Assembly: GCA_017642885.1 (NCBI GenBank)
Contig: JAEPOM010000013.1
Coordinates: 1-64,000 of the forward strand
Source of the DNA: Henriciella sp.
Lineage (GTDB): Bacteria > Pseudomonadota > Alphaproteobacteria > Caulobacterales > Hyphomonadaceae
Reading direction: 5' to 3'
Length of the DNA stretch: 64,000 bases
The position numbers and the translations under genes are program-made. Positions 60,788 to 64,000 of the stretch are shown in pieces. The notes under the pieces are model-generated. The model was not told where the DNA came from, did not search any database, and saw only the letters and a list, made by a program, of their open reading frames with translations. How positions within the stretch are numbered: position 1 is the first letter of the stretch; every line of letters begins with the position of its first letter.

Positions 60788-61968
60788 TCGGATACAACCT
60801 TGATGATTGATGCAGCGCGCGTGGCTTTCTCGCGCGCTGTTTCGATTGTGTTGGCGTAGGCGATTGCGACGCCCATCCGACGTTTCTCGTATGAGACAGG
60901 TTTGCCGAACAGGCGCAGCTGTGTACCGGGTTCGCGCAAGGCCTCCGCGACATTCTCAAACGCCACGCCTTCGGCTTCCACGCCGCCATAGATCACAGCG
61001 CTCGCACCGGGGCGGTTCAGGCTCGTATCAACTGGAAGGCCGAGTATGGCGCGGGCATGCAGGGCGAACTCACTTTGATCTTGCGTGGTGAGCGTGACGA
61101 GACCGGTATCGTGCGGACGTGGGCTGACCTCGGAGAACCAGACTGTGTCGCCTTTGATGAACAGCTCGACCCCAAATACGCCGAAGCCGCCAATATCGTC
61201 GGTGACCTTTCGGGCCATGTCTTGCGCGGTGTTTAGCGCGGCGTTCGACATTGGTTGAGGTTGCCAGCTTTCGACATAGTCCCCGCTTTCCTGACGGTGA
61301 CCAACCGGGGCGCAATAATCCGTGCCGCCAGCATGTCTCACCGTGAGGAGCGTTATCTCATAGTCAAAGTCGACGGCGCCTTCGACAATGACGCGAACCT
61401 GGTTGCCGCGGCCAGCGGTCAGCGCGTGATCCCAGGCCGTCGCGATGTCCGCGGCGCTGTCGACTTTTGATTGTCCCTTTCCAGAAGACGACATGACCGG
61501 CTTCACGAAGACCGGATAACCGATGCGATTGGCTTCAAGCGCCAGCGTTTCAGCATCGCTCGCAAACGCATAGGGACTGGTCTTCAATCCCAGAGTTTCG
61601 GCGGCGAGGCGGCGAATGCCTTCCCGATCCATTGTGAGCTGTGTGGCCCGCGCTGTCGGAATGACCGTGGCGAGGCCCGCGGCTTCAATCGCGGCCAGTT
61701 CGTCGGTCGCGATGGCCTCAATCTCCGGCACGATCAGATCCGGTTTCTCATCCTCAATCACGGCGCGCAGAGCAGCCGCGTCTGTCATGTCGAAGACCCG
61801 CGAACGGTGAGCCACCTGCATGCCGGGAGCGTTTTCGTAGCGATCGCAAGCGATCACTTCGACGCCAAAACGCTGCAGTTCGATCACGACTTCCTTGCCG
61901 AGCTCGCCCGCGCCGAGAAACAGCACCTTGGTCGCTGACGGCGAGAGCGGTGTACCAATCCGTGTCAC
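60784..61968 (-). CDS. purT: Formate-dependent GAR transformylase
   Basis: 394 residues, the usual PurT length. ATP-grasp enzyme making formyl-GAR from formate in purine synthesis. Motifs: [40 protein letters not shown], the ATP lid [15 protein letters not shown], and the metal ligands [23 protein letters not shown]. Start is GTG at 61968, overlapping the thioesterase stop by four bases, so it is translationally coupled to it. Confidence 0.95.
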   Translation of the reverse strand: MTRIGTPLSPSATKVLFLGAGELGKEVVIELQRFGVEVIACDRYENAPGMQVAHRSRVFDMTDAAALRAVIEDEKPDLIVPEIEAIATDELAAIEAAGLATVIPTARATQLTMDREGIRRLAAETLGLKTSPYAFASDAETLALEANRIGYPVFVKPVMSSSGKGQSKVDSAADIATAWDHALTAGRGNQVRVIVEGAVDFDYEITLLTVRHAGGTDYCAPVGHRQESGDYVESWQPQPMSNAALNTAQDMARKVTDDIGGFGVFGVELFIKGDTVWFSEVSPRPHDTGLVTLTTQDQSEFALHARAILGLPVDTSLNRPGASAVIYGGVEAEGVAFENVAEALREPGTQLRLFGKPVSYEKRRMGVAIAYANTIETAREKATRAASIIKVVSD

Positions 61969-62405
61969 GTGGTCGTCGCTTTCTTATGGCGCTTTTTGAT
62001 GGTGCCCGAGAAATTCAGAACCGGGCGCCCATCGCCGGTGATGATGCCGCGCACGAACGTGATTGACTTGCCGCCGCCCATGACCTCGCCGCGTGCTTCG
62101 ATCAGCTCGCCCTCAAGCGCGCCAGATAGGAACTCCGAGGTGAAAGCGACCGTGACTCCATAGCCATCATCTTCGCCGGTATGTGCGAGTGCGAACAGGG
62201 CGAAATCTGCGAAGGTCATCAAGGCTCCGCCATGAACCACGCCGCCCGCATTCATGTGCTTTCGCTCCGCGCGAAACGCCGCGATCATGTTTCCATCATC
62301 GTCTTCGCGCAAATAGAACGGGCCGGCTGTGTCATGTTCGAATGGCTCGTTCGGCCAAGTCGACCATCCAATGAACTCGCCTTCGGTGATGGTGGTAGCA
62401 TGCAT
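61965..62405 (-). CDS. PaaI-type hotdog thioesterase
   Basis: 146 residues. Hotdog fold: [24 protein letters not shown] with the conserved HGG, and [37 protein letters not shown]. It hydrolyses acyl-CoA thioesters. The ATG at 62405 is preferred to an upstream GTG at 62414, because AAGGAG almost touches the GTG but lies ten bases before the ATG. It is divergent from the acyl-CoA dehydrogenase gene and coupled to purT. Confidence 0.87.
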   Translation of the reverse strand: MHATTITEGEFIGWSTWPNEPFEHDTAGPFYLREDDDGNMIAAFRAERKHMNAGGVVHGGALMTFADFALFALAHTGEDDGYGVTVAFTSEFLSGALEGELIEARGEVMGGGKSITFVRGIITGDGRPVLNFSGTIKKRHKKATTT

Positions 62406-62525
62406 CTCGGTCACTCCTTGTGGCTACTGATAGCGCGGCAAAAAAGTTTCGCCAGCGTGACGATGCGTCAGGGTTCGACTTGGTGGTCAGGTGTGCGTAT
62501 TGTGCGGGTCAGGAGGAAGATACTG

Positions 62526-63686
62526 ATGGCTTTTGATCCCGAGATTCGCGACGCCCTGATTGACCAGGTTCGACGGTTTGTGCGCGAGCGTTGTGTTCCG
62601 GCAGAAGCGCAGGTTGCCGAAGATGACCTTGTGCCCAGCGATCTCGTGCAAGAGATGAAAGAACTCGGGCTGTTTGGTCTCGCTGTGCCGGATGAGTATG
62701 GCGGCCTCGGGCTTGATATGGAGACAGAGTGCCTGGTCGGGTTTGAGCTTGGGTGGACGTCTCCTGCGTTCCGGTCCGTGGCGGGAACCAATATCGGCAT
62801 CGGCTCACAAGCCCTCGTTTTGTTCGGCACAGACGAGCAAAAAGAAAAATACCTGCCCTGAATTGCCAGCGGCGAATTCGTCACCAGCTTTGCGCTTACT
62901 GAACCGGAGGCTGGGTCGGATGCTGCGGGCCTCCGCACCAAGGCAACGAAGGATGGTGATACCTACGTGCTGAGTGGCGGAAAGCGGTACATCACCAATG
63001 CCAACGTAGCGGACTTGTTCACCGTCATGGCGCGGACCAATCCGGACGAGCCGGGTGGCAAGGGCGTCTCAGCCTTCATCGTTCCGCGCGATACGCCGGG
63101 GCTCAGCGTCGGCAAGCCCGAAAAGAAAATGGGCCAGCAAGGCGCGCACATTTGTGACGTCAATTTCGATAATGCCCGGGTTCCCTCAGAGATGATGATC
63201 GCTGGTGAGGGCGAAGGATTCAAAGTCGCGATGAGCGTGCTCGACAAAGGTCGTTTGCATATATCCTCCGTCTGCACAGGCATGATGGACCGCCTGATCA
63301 GTGAAATGGTGACCTATGCGATGGAGCGCGAGCAGTTCGGCAAGCCGATCATGCAACACCAGCTGATCCAAGCGATGATTGCTGACAGCCAGGCCGAAGC
63401 TTACGCGGCTCGCTGCATGATACTCGATGCGGCGAGAAAGCGTGACGCGGGCGAGCCTGTGACCATGCTGGCATCCTGCTGCAAGATGTTCGCGTCTGAG
63501 GCGGTCGGGCGAGTTGCAGACCGGGCTGTGCAAGTCTTTGGCGGCGCGGGCTATGTCTCTGACTATGGAGTTGAGCGATTCTTCCGTGACGCCAGGATCT
63601 TCCGGCTCTATGAGGGCACGACGCAAATCCAGCAAATTATCATCGCGCGCGAGCTTAGCCGCGCTGCGAAACGAGGAGAGATTTAG
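62526..63686 (+). pseudogene. Acyl-CoA dehydrogenase interrupted by in-frame TGA
   Basis: A 387-codon frame encoding a normal-length acyl-CoA dehydrogenase. Residues 1-111 give the N-terminal helical domain, then TGA at 62859-62861, and the same frame continues at once with IASGEFVTSFALTEPEAGSDAAG (flavin-binding region) through YAMEREQFGKPI and the C-terminal GGAGYVSDYGVERFFRDARIFRLYEGTTQIQ. Family members usually have a basic residue where the stop lies, so one C-to-T change in CGA would explain it. The rest shows no decay, so a recent mutation or a sequencing error is likely. AGGAGGAA precedes the ATG. Confidence 0.85.
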
Positions 63687-64000
63687 ATGGCCGACACAGA
63701 GCACGAGTTTGCCCCGGAAGATGTGGGCCTGAATCGCGAGCGGCTGGACTTCATCCCGGACTATTTTGACAAGGCGTATGTCAGCGAAGGCAAGCTGCCC
63801 TGTATGGCGACCATGGTCTCACGCAATGGCCAGATCGTGCATGAATCGTATCGCGGAAATACGCAATTGGACGGTGGCTCACCGATCGGACCCGATACGA
63901 TTTTCCGCATCTATTCCATGACCAAACCGATCACGTCCGTTGCCGCGATGATGCTGCACGACGAAGGGGTCCTCAGGTTGGATCATGAAATTTCCCGCTA
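63687..64000 (+). CDS. Serine hydrolase, beta-lactamase family (partial)
   Basis: The first 104 codons of a class C beta-lactamase/esterase-type protein, cut by the right edge. The catalytic SxxK is visible as Ser77-Met-Thr-Lys80 in FRIYSMTKPITSVAAMMLHDEG. No signal peptide, so probably a cytoplasmic esterase rather than a resistance enzyme. It starts directly after the stop of the acyl-CoA dehydrogenase frame, with GAGGAGAG upstream, and is likely in the same operon. Confidence 0.87.
   Translation, partial: MADTEHEFAPEDVGLNRERLDFIPDYFDKAYVSEGKLPCMATMVSRNGQIVHESYRGNTQLDGGSPIGPDTIFRIYSMTKPITSVAAMMLHDEGVLRLDHEISR

Noticed and set aside
62859-62861. TGA as a selenocysteine codon
   Set aside because: Acyl-CoA dehydrogenases have no selenocysteine at this site and I see no convincing bSECIS hairpin right after the codon; a CGA-to-TGA change is simpler.
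1-64000. CRISPR arrays, insertion sequences, prophage, tRNA or rRNA genes
   Set aside because: No regularly spaced repeats, transposase or integrase frames, or tRNA-like cloverleafs were seen on either strand.

Overview
The window looks like chromosomal DNA of an alphaproteobacterium, probably Caulobacterales/Hyphomonadaceae-like. This is inferred from the xseB-ispA-dxs order, a GcrA-type C-terminal domain (GcrA is an alphaproteobacterial cell-cycle regulator), a system I cytochrome c maturation cluster, TonB-dependent uptake, many small lipoproteins and moderately high GC. I see no rRNA, tRNA, insertion sequence, phage module or CRISPR array. Coding density is high and no gene-free stretch exceeds about 230 bases.

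Layout. 0-10.7 kb: small secreted protein, DUF1223 protein, SDR, VOC protein, MFS exporter, START-like lipoprotein, exported amidase, L-serine dehydratase, SYLF lipoprotein, metallo-beta-lactamase-fold hydrolase, then an operon ending in signal peptidase I. 10.7-16.1 kb: histidine phosphatase, xseB-ispA-dxs (isoprenoid precursors), and two related lipoproteins closed by a strong terminator. 16.1-27.0 kb: lipid/aromatic-type metabolism (acyl-CoA ligase, Baeyer-Villiger-type monooxygenase, GMC oxidoreductase plus sterol-desaturase-like hydroxylase, enoyl-CoA hydratase family) and methionine gamma-lyase with a divergent Lrp regulator. 27.1-31 kb: a stand-alone GcrA C-terminal-domain microprotein, a large membrane coiled-coil protein, and a VOC / membrane-bound LuxR / DUF4199 module with an 18-bp inverted repeat on both sides of the regulator gene. 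31.2-36.6 kb: an MGS-domain/amidohydrolase fusion, then ccmF, a ccmG-ccmH fusion and ccmI.

38.4-59.5 kb is the most interesting part. Six exact copies of the 8-mer GATATATC, usually inside a 16-bp palindrome of the type AAATGATATATCATTT, plus one degenerate copy, sit just upstream of leuCD-like genes, a CaiB CoA-transferase / HMG-CoA-lyase-like divergon, a DUF1838 gene, a TonB receptor, a Tat-exported flavin amine oxidase / MFS divergon and a VOC-reductase-alpha/beta-hydrolase / DUF1330-lipoprotein divergon. I read this as one regulon for uptake and breakdown of an unidentified natural product, ending in a branched dicarboxylate that is CoA-activated and cleaved by the lyase. The cognate regulator is not obvious in the window.

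59.6-64 kb: saccharopine-dehydrogenase-like protein, purT with a thioesterase, an acyl-CoA dehydrogenase interrupted by an in-frame TGA, and the start of a serine beta-lactamase-family hydrolase that runs off the right edge.
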